Source: Lucifuga dentata (taxonomy: Eukaryota > Chordata > Actinopteri > Ophidiiformes > Bythitidae). From it: a stretch of 64,000 bases of DNA. Under the pieces are notes generated by a model, which saw only the letters and a program-made list of their open reading frames with translations, was not told where the DNA came from and ran no database searches. Both the position numbers and the translations under genes were made by a program. The stretch covers positions 186,001-250,000 of the forward strand of contig VXCM01000068.1 in the NCBI GenBank assembly GCA_014773175.1, written 5' to 3'. Shown here one piece after another: positions 48,529 to 61,010 of the stretch (position 1 is the stretch's first letter; each line of letters opens with the position of its first letter).

Positions 48529-50390
48529 TTATTCACATAAAACAGCAAATCTTATTCTCATGATGACAATGGTACATTATTTTAGCTCATCCTTAATTAA
48601 TCATCTTTAAATGCTAATTGGTTATTAAAGACACCCTTTGGTATATCTGAAATTATTCTGTAAGCAAGTAAATTGTCTTTACTTGGGTTTCAAGGTACTG
48701 ACATTCCAAAAGTTCAATTCTGGATTCAAAAACTGTCAAAACAAAAGAACTTTCTCAAGAACCAAGTCAGTTTATTTTGTGAAATGAAGTTTATACCATG
48801 TGTCAGATAGCAAACCCCCATCCCCCTGCTCCTGGGTTGTATCTTGAAGAACTCAGTTGTTGCAACAACAAACTCTACCTTACTTAACCAGGGTGGAGAT
48901 GTTAACTTATTGTCAAGGTGTTTTTGTTTCTGTAGGTATGCCTCAGCACTGCCATCTGCTCAAGGTAGATGGATCAGTCTGCATTACATGATGTTCATAC
49001 TTAATTGTTAATACATTTCATACAATGTGTACTATTACGCTGCATTATCAGCTTCTTGTTTGGCCTTTTTTAAAAACATACTTTAATGAAGAAATTATAG
49101 TCACAATATATGAACTAATATCACAAACCACATCATAAGAAACAAATAGTAACCACTAAATAAATCATGAAAATAAAACATTGATTTAAATGTAAGGATT
49201 ACAAAAAGACACTTGGGTCAATTCCCTGAAAGGACACAAAAATAAGGACCTTTTCTGATTACTAAAGTTTAATTTGTCCAAAATCATTTGTTAGTTTGAG
49301 AAGACAATGCACACGTCTACATGTAAAACACAGATGCGCAGATGAGTGTGACATATTAGACTGTAATCATTAGAGCAATGTCCGCTAGTTTGTCTGTGTC
49401 CAGTTCAACAGGGCCTAATGGGAGCTAATTAGGGACTGATTGCAAAATAATCTAGACATTGCCCTGTTATTATTATTAATCTAATCCCACAGAAAATACT
49501 TGAAAAATTATTTATTTTAATGTCAACCTCAGATATGTTGAGAACAAGTGTATAATATAATGAATTATAACTATAGAGGCTCTTGAACGCTATCTAGATA
49601 AGTTAATTTATAGATAGGTGTCTTCTTCTATCATATACCAGGATACTTGGCCCTTTGGACTCATCTAATACCTATTCTCATACATACACCTATACATACA
49701 ACATTCTGATTGTAACCGTTGGCCTACTGATTGCTGAAATATTTTTAGTAAGTCTCAGTAAGTCTCACCATGTGTTTTGTTGAGATGCAGTATTGGGAAG
49801 TTATTGTGTTTTTGCCTTTGTAAGTTTTCGTATCCTTAGTTAACCCCACATGATACCATGACACCTGTCAGGATTTGAAAATTTGGGAACTTACATAACA
49901 AAAACCTTAATAGTACTTTAATGACACAATGATTATTGTTAACAAAATGATTGATTGGAGGAAGCAGACTTTTTGTATCTCAATTATTTTCATCTATTCT
50001 GCAAAGCTGTTGAAAAAATTATGTTATCCTTTATTCTTACCAATTAATTATCAAGTTTCTGTTATTTGAAAGTGCTTCCTGGTTTTATGACCAAACATGA
50101 GGAAACACCATATCTGACATTCCGTTTGCTTTACAAAGATAATTACTTAGGAGTTCTAGTGACATGTACAATGCCATAAAAAATTATTTGCCTCCTTCCT
50201 GATTCCTTATATTTTTGAATATTTGTCACACTTATTTGTCAGAGCTTCAATTAATACAAGACAGATAGCCTGAGTAAACACAAAATAGTGTTTAAATGAT
50301 CATTTCATTTATTGAGGAAAAAAAGCTATCCAACACCTATATCACCTATGAAAAAGTAAGTTAGGTAATAAAGTATCTGACATTATTTTA
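48529..50390. other. Intergenic, nothing recognised
   Basis: AT-rich sequence with stop codons in all frames; no gene, RNA gene or clear repeat was found by reading. Confidence 0.5.
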
Positions 50391-51100
50391 ACTAGTACAG
50401 GAACTCCACAGGGTACGGTGCTGTCCCCCTTTTTATTTACCCTGTATGCTGCTGATTACAGGCATTCCCAGTTTTCATCTTTTCTTCAGAAGTTCTCTGA
50501 CGATTCTGCCATAGTGGGCTGATGGGAATGACAAATAGATGTGAGGTCGAATCATTTGTGAGTTGGTGTGACGAGAACTTTTTAATATTGAATGTTGGAA
50601 AGACTAAAGAGCTAATTGGTGATTTTAGGAAAAAGAAGGAGGACATTTCTCCAATGGTGATTATGGACCAACAAATTGAAAGAGTTGAATCTTATAAATA
50701 TCTTGGTGTACGCTTGGACAATAAATTGAAGTGGAAAAACAATACTAACATCCTCCTTAAGAAGGCTCAGTCACCACGATTATTCTTTCTTAGGAAACTT
50801 AGGTCTTTCAATGTCTGTAACAAAGTTCTTCTTTTTTTTTTATTTTATCAAGGAATTTTAGTTAGTGTTCTTTTTTATGCTGTGCTTTGCTGGGATAGTA
50901 CCATTACCCTTGAAGACAGAAATAGGATCAATGAGTTGATCAAAAAAGCTGGTTCTGTCATCGGTATGTCCCCTGATTCACTGGAAGTAATCTTGCAGAA
51001 GCGAACAAAAGCTAAGTTGTACACAGTCTTAAAGCATAAAGATTATCCACTGTACAATGTTTTTAATACAGTATTTAGTGGAAGATTGGTGATTCCTTGA
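50391..51100 (+). mobile_element. LINE fragment, L2/Rex1-like reverse transcriptase
   Basis: Frame one (50391-50522) reads GTPQGTVLSPFLFTLYAAD and FSDDSAIVG before a stop. The next frame (50522-51100) continues with CDENFLILNVGKTKEL, a YKYLGVRLDNKLKW block and the C-terminal domain. The split marks a frameshift, so it is a dead copy. The order of motifs fits the L2/Rex1/CR1 group. Confidence 0.8.
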
Positions 51101-51780
51101 TGTTCTACTGAACGATTAAGGAAGTCCTTTGTTCCAGCTGCTGTGAATTTATTTTAACGATCACTTTTAGTTTTGTACAGTGCATTGAGAGGTTAATCTT
51201 CAATTTTTGCAAACAAAATACACTTTTCCATTGTCTGATGGATGGCACTTCCTCACACCTGAAACTTTATTCATGACTTAGACAATTAAGAGGAACACGA
51301 GGAAAAACCCAACAATAAACTTTCCCATTCCATCTGCATTGAACTAGAGAGAAAAATGTAACAAGGCAAAGATGACAAAGGTAGATAGAAATCATGGCTG
51401 GGTGTACACACACAAGTCAAGGTGTAATGAGAGACAAAGTAATGCATTTTGGCGCACACTATCTCTCTCTCTCCCTCTCTGTTTTGCTCTTATCTGCCTC
51501 TATGTTTTGCCATATTGTCTGACATTTTATTAGTTTCATGATGATTATGTGCTATTATTTATTCTGACACCAGATGATAGTACTATCAATAACAGCACCC
51601 AGCAGGAACAACAGTAGTAACAATTATTGGCAAGGCATGGTGTTAACATGGGGGGNCCCCCTCCAAAAAAAAAGAAAAAAGAAAAAAGAAATTCAAAATT
51701 TGAAAACTTAAAAAAAAATTACAAAATTTGAAAACTTAAAAAAAGTTGTTTTTTTATGCTCCTCAGCCATGTCTTCTCCT
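51101..51780. other. Intergenic, low-complexity with N join
   Basis: No gene. A G-run/N/C-run (N at 51656) is followed by A-rich units repeated as AAATTTGAAAACTTAAAAAA. The N join may hide a collapse. Confidence 0.5.
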
Positions 51781-51786
51781 CTCCTA

Positions 51787-52040
51787 TCCTCTCATCTCCT
51801 CTCCAGGCAATAACACGTTTTGACTTGCCATTCTTAAAGCAAAGGATCCAAAAGACCTTTTGCGCTTATCATTGACACCAATAAAAGACTGGCATATTCC
51901 TTCAAGGTTCAGTCTATCCAGTTTCTCCTGGTGCACATGACACATGGCCACATTATTCAGCCTTGTTTGACTCATCAATGATCTAAGCCATGTCTTAAGC
52001 CTTGTCAGGGCACTAAAACTCCTCTCAACCTCTAGCTAGC
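51787..52040 (-). mobile_element. hAT transposase C-terminal (dimerisation) fragment
   Basis: The minus-strand frame reads EVERSFSALTRLKTWLRSLM followed by SQTRLNNVAMCHVHQEK. This is the conserved end of hAT-type transposases and of the host genes derived from them. Only the last part of the domain is present and no full transposase can be seen, so it is a fragment. Confidence 0.75.
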
Positions 52041-52247
52041 TAGTAGGCTAGCCAGTTAGCTTAACACTTAACAAAGCTAATTTCCAAACAGGAAACTGTT
52101 AATTACTTAAATGAGTCTTTACCAACGTTACAGCTGTAAATACATTTAACATTGACTAGACAGTACAACATCATGACATACATAAGGTTCATCATAGCAC
52201 AATAATTCAATATAAATATATTAATACTGTATATAATTATTATTAAT

Positions 52248-52302
52248 GTAATATTAAGTTGTAATATCACTGCTAAGCAGTGATATTACAACTTAATATT
52301 AC
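52248..52302. repeat. Perfect 55-bp palindrome
   Basis: Two 27-base arms (52248-52274 and 52276-52302) are exact reverse complements around a single A. The left arm begins GTAATATTAAGTTGTAATAT. The right arm ends TTAATATTAC. Confidence 0.95.
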
Positions 52303-52429
52303 AACATGAATGTCTCTGAACGTGAAGAATTCACAACATAACATAAACTACTATAATACTAGAATTGGTAGTAATAATAATGGTAATTTGTTAAGTTTAC
52401 TTATGATTATATTTGCTAATGATTATTTT

Positions 52430-52620
52430 GGACAGCGGTGCGTGGTTTCCTGTTGAAGCATAGAATATTTTTATTTATATTTTTTATATCAATATATTGG
52501 GGGGGGGGGGANATTTTGAGCATATTGGAATATTGAGGGGGGACGTGTCCTCCCCTAATATATATTATAATTACGGCCTTGGGCAGTGGTAGGGCCACTG
52601 CAGCAACCCTCTCAGTACAT
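52430..52620. repeat. Dispersed repeat with G-run and GACGTGTCC box
   Basis: A run of G with an N (52512), then GGGGGGACGTGTCCTCCCC near 52538, resembles a conserved block of hAT-type repeats in fish. It may belong with the transposase fragment at 51787-52040. Low-quality sequence. Confidence 0.4.
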
Positions 52621-53419
52621 CCCAGCATACATCCAAAGTATACTTTTTTGAATTTATTTTTGTATTTGCAATCTGTCTTTGTAGCGTCATGTTAAGCATC
52701 CAAGTAGTACTTAAAATAACAGCACAGCTGAACAAACTATTAACAGTTGAAAACAAGTTGAGAACAAGCAAGCAAATATACCCTTTACTCAAATGTTCTC
52801 TACACAGAGAGTTATAACAACATATTTTGTCTACTAAGCCATTTACCCTTAAATATTAAAACATTCTAAATGTTCTGGAGTAAAACGAATAGGGAATTTG
52901 ATTTGTAATACAGAGGAAGGAAAGTCTTAAGCCCATAAAATGTTATGATAAATCAGTAAATCAGTTCTTAGGACTCATAGTGGAAAAACAAGTCCCTACA
53001 TTCCTAACTACACCCAGTTTATTGTAAGTGTTGGCTAACTGCCAGAAACAACTTATTATTCGCTTCTAGTAAATGTCAAAGGGGAATGTGAATTTCTTGA
53101 ATGTCACCTTTCAAACTGTACATCTTTTACTTCCTCATGCGTGATACCATTGACTCTCGGTTAATTGGGGCTCACCTGATTACTCAGAAATGTCCAGTCT
53201 ATTTACTGTATTAATTTGCTGACAACGTGATGACATTAGGGAGATAATTAGCTGTTGAGAAAAAGGAGCTGAGATTACATCTTGTTTTCGGAAAACTGAA
53301 CTCTGTTTATTATAGTAACAGTTTAAATAGCCATTTTTAAAAAGAGCACTTTCAGTTGGATGAAAAAGGTTACATTAACAATTTTTATTATTGCCTGTTT
53401 TATTTGGAAAGCACATTCA

Positions 53420-53528
53420 GTCAGTCAAGATTTATTCGTATGCAGATGACACAGTCATCTATGTGTCTATCTCCTGCTTTAATAAAGCCATTAATGGAAT
53501 CCAAGTCACCTTTAAAACAGTTCAGTGA
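53420..53528 (+). mobile_element. LINE fragment with YADD box
   Basis: The frame IYSYADDTVIYVSIS ends at a TGA after VTFKTVQ. The YADD catalytic box is at 53439-53450. It is a short reverse transcriptase remnant, perhaps of the same element as 54030-54640 with unrelated sequence in between. Confidence 0.7.
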
Positions 53529-54029
53529 TCATTCTTACAAGTAAAGTTCAATTCAAATACACACACAAAAAAGTCATACTTTCTCCAGAGGCCATCTTTG
53601 TCCCAAAGAAAATCTGTAGAATATCACTGCTCACTTTTTTATTAACTAATCAATACACATGAGGGTATGGGCAACAAGGGAAGCCCAGATCTGATGTTAA
53701 ATGATATCTTCATCTATCACCAGGTCCAGCAGTAGATATCAGGTTGTACGGTCATAAAACTGCTAAAGTGAATAATTGGAAAAATAACTTCCTGCCTGAG
53801 CCTATTCTACATCCTTTGTAACATGCATTTTGCCTGTGAACCCTAGGGTTTGGGTTAGAGACCCAAGTAGAGAGCAGAAATGTGATTGATTAATCAGTGA
53901 CATATCCACATTGTATGGGCTAAGATATGTGTGGCTGATTCTACTGGCTTGTATAGCAGTTCAAACGAATGCAATGTGGCCCATTTTGTTCAGCCATCGT
54001 CATTTAGAAAGCATCTCTAACATATCTCT

Positions 54030-54640
54030 AACACTCTTCAATCCATCCTGGGGCCACTGTCAGTAAATATTAGTCATTCTGCTAGAGATCTAGGTGTAAT
54101 TTTCGACTCAAACCTCAACTTTGATCAGCATGTAACTAAACTTGTTCAATCCTGCTTTTTACAACTAAGGAATATAGCTAAAATGAGTTCTTACCTCCCT
54201 AAAAATATAATCTCAAAAATTATTCATGCCTTCATCTCTTCTCGTCTTCACTATTGTAACTCCCTTTTCTCATGTCTCACTGCTTCTGCAACTTCTCGTC
54301 TTCAGATGGTTCAGAATGCAGCAGCTAGACTTCTGACTCGTACTAAACATAGAGAGCATATCACCCCGTCCTGGCTTCCTTACACTGGCTTCCAGTTCAT
54401 TTCCAAATTCAGTTTAAAATTCTTCTTATCACGTTTAAAGCCACTCATGGTCTGGCTCCCTCCTATATCTCTGCCCTTCTAACGCCATATATTGCTCCAA
54501 GACCACTTAGATCTGCTGACCAAAAACTATTACATATCCCTTGGTCTAGGTTCAAAACAAAGGGTGATCGTGCGTTTAGTATCATTGTTCCAACATTGTG
54601 GAACAGTTACCCCTTAATATCCACTCAGTCGAGTCAGTGC
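54030..54640 (+). mobile_element. LINE fragment, L2-type C-terminal region
   Basis: The frame reads SARDLGVIFDSNLNFDQHV, then a long block through HYCNSLFSCL and QNAAARLLTRTKHREHITP, and then breaks. In these elements the segment follows the reverse transcriptase palm. There are frameshifts after about 54380, and the rest (to DRAFS-like and LWN-like pieces) is out of frame. Confidence 0.75.
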
Positions 54641-55219
54641 AGCATTTTAAGAAATTGGTAAAAAATATATTTATATAAACAGGCTTTTATGTAATCTTGA
54701 TAATTTTATGCTGTTGTTTATGGCTGCATCTCACTTGTAAAAAGAAATACTGTATCTCAAAGGACTTCCAGTTAAAATAAAAGACAAAGCATCTTTGAGA
54801 GGATGCAAATGGAGGTGTTCATAAATACTGAATACATGCCAAAATTTAACAGAAATACAACAAAGTGTACAGTATTGAATGTACAATCTGAGATCAAAAT
54901 TTAAACAAAAAGATAATGCACCACTAAAAATAAAAACAGGATTAAAGCCTACTGCTATCACACCCACATTGAAAAACAGGTATTTTTATGCATGGACTAA
55001 TAGACAACAACTAAGTTTTTAATATACAGTATCAGTCAGAAGTAAGTACATCAGTCAATTAGGAAGAAAATCTGAGTTTTTACTTTCTGTAGGCAATGTT
55101 GGATAGCCATTTGGATCTGTTGAGCCTTTATTGTAGCACACTTAACAAGAACTGAAATTGGGAAAATACTTCAAACAGAATTTGTAGTAACTAATTTTCT
55201 ACATAAGTACACAAGTAGT

Positions 55220-56720
55220 GTGCACCCCTTATCAAATATGTTAATATTTTGTAGATCCACCATTGTTTACCACTACAGCTTGTACATGTCTTGGCATTGA
55301 ATGAACTAAATCAGCACAGGTGCTCTGAGAGATGTTAGTCCACTCTTCCGTTATGATTTCTGTCAGGTTTTGAAGGTTGGATGGCTGCCGTCGCTCCACT
55401 TCCCATTTGAGCACATTCCAGAGATATTCTACTGGATTCAAGTCTGGAGACATACTGGGCCAGTCAAATACCTTCACCTTCTTTCTCTTTAAGATGTTTA
55501 GTCAGTAAATACATCATTCTAAGGTATGATTTAAACTATTTTCCATAGGTAGTTGTAATGGGTAATATTTCTACCCCTGGAAATTTCGTTCTCTGGGATC
55601 TAATTGAATTACTTTTCTTTACGTTCTTTACAGTGGAACCTAAAGGCTCAATTTAACAACACAAAACACCTAGCATCATTGTAGTGTAATCTAGTATTAT
55701 TGTATAACACACATTTTGCTTGTGTTTATGTACTGTTTGAGACACATTTCTATAATCAAACCCAAAATGATGCAAACTCAAACACAAAGATGAAATAAGG
55801 TGTATATAATTTTGCTAAATTATTTTAAAACACTTTTGCAGGAGAGACACGTGAGAAGTCACAGAGAAAGGGACAGGCAGTGAATACAGAGAGTGAGAGA
55901 GGACAAAGAGTTGAAGACAGAGAAATGAAAGAATGATTGTAATGCTGAGGACAGAGAGACAAGAGGACATGAAACAGAGGGAGCAGGTTATAAAGTCAGA
56001 AATCTTAGCATGGTTTAGGGTCATTGTCGTGATGAAATTTTGAGCCTTGTCCCAGCCTTGTCAGTGAAGAGAGCAGCTTCTCTTCCAGTATTTGACAATA
56101 AGTCAGCATCCATGAGTCCATTGATGAACTGCAGCTCTCCTGACGAGCTCATGCAACCCCATACCATGAGGCTGCCGCCTCCATGCTTAACAGTGGGCAT
56201 CTAGCACTCTTCTTTGTTCTCTTCTCCTAGACACCGCTAAACTCTGTGCACACTGTCAGAGCCAAACAGCTTTATTTTGGTCTCATCTGACCAAATTATT
56301 GAGTCCCAGAAGATTAAGGCTTTGTCCTTGTGTCGCTGCTTGAGTAATGGCTTTCGACGAGGTTGCTGTCCTGGAGTTCTGACCTGTACAGTGTTCTCCT
56401 GATTGTAGACTGTGAAACTCTGGCTCCAATTAACTCTGATGCAGCTTCAGCTAGCTGGGAGGCATCATGCATCTGTCCTTCAGTGCTAGCTTAGTAACAT
56501 GGCCAACTGCTCTCTGTGACAGTCTCTGAGGTGCACCTGCTCGTTGTTTGTTGACCACTGTACCCATGCTTTTAAACCTTTGGATTATCTTCACCACAGT
56601 ATTTTTGCTTATTAGCAAAGTTTTAGCAATGGTTTTGCAATTCAGTGATTTTTTTTTTTTTTCAAATCTTCTGACATTCTCTCCCTCATGGAGCTATTTT
56701 TACTATGTGGCTTCAGACTA
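55220..56720 (-). mobile_element. Decayed Tc1/mariner transposon
   Basis: On the minus strand, pieces of a Tc1-type transposase appear in order. An HTH-like head (SNKNTVVKIIQRFKSMGTV, 56540-56620) is followed by WSDETKIKLFG (56260-56300). VKHGGGSLMVWGCMSSSG (56130-56190) comes next, then an HHDNDP remnant near 56025 and PSMSPDLNPVEYLWNVLK (55390-55470). Stops and frameshifts are frequent. The catalytic order is interrupted between HHDNDP and the DLNPVE block by about 0.5 kb of unrelated sequence (about 55505-56020). Terminal inverted repeats were not found. Confidence 0.85.
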
Positions 56721-58886
56721 ACAAAATTTGTCTTGCACAAACGTTATACCACACACTAATCAAGTAAAGTGTATATTGCATGAAAAGGTCACCTGTGCAT
56801 GTTGCTCATCCAAAAAAATGTTGAAACCAAACCTACACCCTTTAACATTTTCATGAGGAAGGCATCGGTAACGAAAACTGTGATGAAAATTAATACAGTT
56901 ATTAGCAACAAAAACTGTATGTATGTTTGTGTGTATGGCATAGAAAAGCATAAGACACAGCACGCACAACCATGCATGTTGGTCATCTGGGAAAAAAAGT
57001 CCCTGCCAATGTTGCAACCAAAGCTACGCCCTTGGATTTTGGACTACACCCACATGTACTGGAATCTCAAGTGCTTGAACCACAATCTTCAGCTCGGGAC
57101 AGCAGATAACCTAGTTTGATAATGTTATGTGGTTATTCACACGCATAAATAAATACTCCTATAAATGCACTCACCCTCTCTTCTATCTAGGCTAAATGAA
57201 ATGAAAAAATAAAGAAGTAAAACACAGCAGCATATAGTAATCAAAAAGTAAAAAGGAAATACTTCTAATCACCAAAGTCACACAAATAGTCCCTCACAAC
57301 AGCAACATTGAACATTTGCAACACAAAGATCTGCGATATACTCTACAAATTAAAATTGTTTTAGTTAATAAAAATTCACTTCTGTGATTTTCTCACTGTA
57401 TCAGGAAAAGACACCAAAATCAAACAACAAATACCCACAGTCCTGCCTCTCTGGGGGTTCTGAACATTTTGTTGTAAGTGCAGTTATAATCCTTAAATTC
57501 CTCAATTTGTATGGTTACCCAAAAGAGTGCATCTATGACTCCAGCCTCCACTATCTGCTACAGTAGAGAGCAGTAAGCTTATAATAACAGTAAAATACAA
57601 CAGTATAAAAACATGAAGCCCAGTTCTCCAACCTGTCAGGTGATTTTCCATCAGCACTCACTGCCTACATAGTTTCTCCGACAATTTGGGCTTTCCATCT
57701 CTGTTAAGGTTGGTGAGCAGGCATGCCATTCTGTTTTCCTTTTGTGCTTTTCTCGTAAGTCATATGCAAGCAATCTTAATTATGCTGTTTGGGAACATTT
57801 ATAATTTATGTAACTAGGTGATTAGGTTATTGCCTTTAAATAACTTTTCCACTTTGCTTAACCATAAAAACCCCAGCAACATGCTAGATAAGAGACAATT
57901 TTAAGGATTTAAGTTTTTAACAACAAATTAGTTTATTTAACTTCCAACTGTCATGTCTCATTCAAGTTAAGATGTTTAATTATTGCCTGTCGGAACACAG
58001 TTTATTTAACAAAAAGAGGTTTTTTTAAAAAAAAAAAAAGTTATATAAACACTCAGTATAAAATGAAAGATTTACATGAAATGATAGTCCATATGTGCTC
58101 CAGGTGATCAGATAAGTATCGCGTCATGAATGCACCACGCTCCAATGATGATGATGGATCATATTAGCTCTGCAGGACAAAAGATGATAAACAGGAAAAA
58201 GAAAAGAAAAAAACAATTGTAGGACATGCTGAGAACTCTGAAATAAATTTCACCATAGAATCAGGAGCAACTGCCACATCACAAGGTTTATTCAATATTT
58301 GCACAGAGAACACCGTGTAGCCATTCTGCTAACATGGAATATTCTGAAGAACAGTAGAAGTGAACATTCTTATACACAATATGACATAATCGTTGATGTA
58401 AGTTACTTCTCAAAGATCATCTTTTCTCATGATTCTAGTCCTTCACAATTTGTCACATTTTAACCCTTTCATGGATAAGACATACTGACTTTTCACAGGT
58501 GTACAGATCATAGGTCAGTGGTCTGATATACATTTTTATTCCACAGAACTTCAATTGACTGTTCACACCAAAGTTTTGACCTTATGGAGTTGTTGAGGAT
58601 CATTTGTGAATAGCAAAGTTCTTCTCCTCATCACATAAAATGCGCTTGTGCTTCAGTGCTTCACTCCTTCAGTATATCATGTCTAGACATGCAAAAAATG
58701 CGTAGAAAATTTGACTCTATACATCAAATAATCTTAATCCACTAGCCTATAAAGACACAGACATAGAAGTCTGTATGCTTGAAAGTTTAGAATATCGCAA
58801 TAAGAGAGAATACTTACATTATTTTGTTAAAAAAGCTTTATTTGATCAAAAGTAATATTACAGCCTATTGAATGTCTGGAATTAAA
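56721..58886. other. Intergenic, nothing recognised
   Basis: AT-rich, no gene or clear repeat. Two similar segments (about 56770-56840 and 56950-57030), both with CATGCATGTTG/ATGTTG-type words and an ACCAAACCTACACCC/ACCAAAGCTACGCCC pair, suggest an old local duplication. Confidence 0.45.
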
Positions 58887-59289
58887 TATAGACAGTCCCC
58901 TGGGTTATGAATGAGATCTATTCCCAAAGCTGTTCGTAAATCGGATTTGTACATAAATCGGAATAGTTAGGCTACGTAAGGTGCATATCTAGCGTATATA
59001 TTTTACCTTCCTATGCATAAGAAACATTAAAGAAACACTTCCAGATATCCTAAAACATTGTAAACATAATAATGCAGTACAGTAATAATAATAATTATGC
59101 AGCGGCGGTGCAGCAGCGCACTGCTGACGACACACAATGTTTTGACATGCGTCGTAAAGTACTGCGCCGTTCGTTATTACGAATCATTGTATGTAACTCG
59201 AATTTTTTATTTAATATGCTTTAAGGTGGTCGGTTCATAAGTACAGGTTGTTCGTAAGTTGGATGTTCGTAAGTTTGGGACTGCCTGTA
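58887..59289. mobile_element. TIR-bounded MITE-like element
   Basis: The left end TATAGACAGTCCC (58887-58899) and the right end GGGACTGCCTGTA (59277-59289) are inverted repeats matching at 11 of 13 positions. The interior repeats TTCGTAA/TTACGAA words (TGTTCGTAAATCGG at the left, GTTCGTAAGTTGG at the right). No coding capacity. The GC-rich centre (59100-59170) differs from the AT-rich flanks. Confidence 0.6.
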
Positions 59290-60671
59290 AACGAAAATGA
59301 CAAGGCTTTTCATTTTTTGGAAAGTTTAATTTAAAAGTTCCTCTAAAAGCTTCACAGTACCTTGAATTTTAATTAAAGGAAACTTTGGATGGTTAAATGA
59401 ATAAGACAATGCAAAATAAATGTTTAATTGATATCATAGATGATTAATGAGTTTAAATATTTCCAGCAGTTATATTTAGGCCATACTAGTTAGTAAAAAG
59501 GCCTACTTTGCAATGATCTGGGAGAACAAGGCGAACAAGTAAACATTAACGTACCTGCAACGTTCAGAGTCACATAATATAAGTTGTAGCCTATAAATTA
59601 AAACTGAAGCATAAACACAAAAGTTATGTTCTGTTATGCATAATGGAACATAGCTATCTCTGTAATCATTGCACTGCACTCACTGCATCATAGCAACAGT
59701 GGAGGAAGTTGTTTGACGTTCTTTCTTTTCTGGTCACGTAATGTTTGAAAGCAGTTTGGCAACAAATTCAGCATACTAGCCTACTTTTAATGATTGATGG
59801 CTGATGAGATGTCTGAATGGATTGGTGGCATTATTGCTCTAATCGTTTCACATTAGCTGAATAGATTGTTTAATCTCTTTCAAGTAAACAAATGAAGGCG
59901 AAGACCCTCATGTATAAAATAAATATTCAGAAATATTTATAGCATGACAGCATATATCATATAACTTTGCTTGTTGCTCTGCAGATTAAGGAACAACCTC
60001 CCTTAATTATATTTCAATAAAAAAAAGTATTTTTTTTAAATGAAAGAGTATTATGCAATAACAGATGACGATACACTGTATTTTAAAAAGAAACTTAACT
60101 TTGGGCAAATTCGTTTTTTGAAATGGTATACAAAAGGCCACTATTTCATCCTAAACTCAGGTGAAGCTAAAGCTTTGATAAACTGTGGTGAACCCAGGCA
60201 TCAAGAAGAAAACTTCATTAACAGGCATTATTTCAAAGCTGTTCACATTTTCAACATGAGATAGCTGGAAAAAAGTGACAAATGGATTTTCTAATAAGCA
60301 AATAGATGAGCAAAGAAAGAAAGATAGTAGGAAAGAAAATGGACATAAAGTCTCTACATGTGGGAGAAATGTCTATCCTTTCTTAAGTAAAATGTCATGA
60401 AATGTTATTTGTTTATGGGCATTTGTTTGACCATGAGTCATCTTCAGCATTAGTGCTTCCAATATTTTGTTCTAATTACATAGACAAAATCTTACAAGAA
60501 AAGTATGAAGATATATTAGAGTCATGCGTGAGTTCCATCCCCCCCACCCCCAGTAATTAGTTTGCCTCTGGAACCTGCCTAACAGGAATGCTGTAAGAAG
60601 GAACTGGGAAGAAGAAAATGTTTTCTTTTGTGAGCAAAGTCTTCCTTGTAATCATCAACATTCATCCGCTC
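59290..60671. other. Upstream flank of the peroxidase gene
   Basis: No gene is supported; a 74-codon frame at 60040-60264 has no recognisable family. The last 100 bases contain purine-rich GGAA/TTCC words that could be ETS-type sites, but I claim none. Confidence 0.45.
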
Positions 60672-60756
60672 TATAAATAGAGATGATGCTTGCAAAAAGC
60701 AAAGACTTGCGATTGCAGCTGAGACATCAGGACATCAGGACATCAGGACATCTCAG
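60672..60756 (+). promoter_or_regulatory. Peroxidase TATA box and 5'UTR exon
   Basis: A strong TATAAATA (60672-60679) predicts a start near 60703. A short non-coding exon would end at 60756 (CAG, then a gtacaa donor) and splice to the acceptor at 61008, two bases before the ATG. The exon carries three tandem copies of GACATCAG (60723-60746) followed by a partial fourth. Confidence 0.65.
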
Positions 60757-61010
60757 GTACAATAGAGTATAATTTTTTACAATTTTTATAAAATTGTAAA
60801 TAATTTTTACAGACTATAATTTTTATTGCAGATTTTTCAACCTTCTATGTGTTTTTAATTTCACACAGTAATGTCTACAATTTGTCAGTAGCAACATGTT
60901 GTGTCTTTTTGATTTTGTATTAAAAAGGTAATTCACAAATATTCACACTTACATTAGTTAATTGTGTTAAGACAAGTTATTTATCCAGTGTGCATATGTG
61001 CTTTTCAGAG

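Noticed and set aside
60040..60264. 74-codon frame before the peroxidase gene
   Set aside because: No family match and no start or splice context; it lies in AT-rich upstream DNA.
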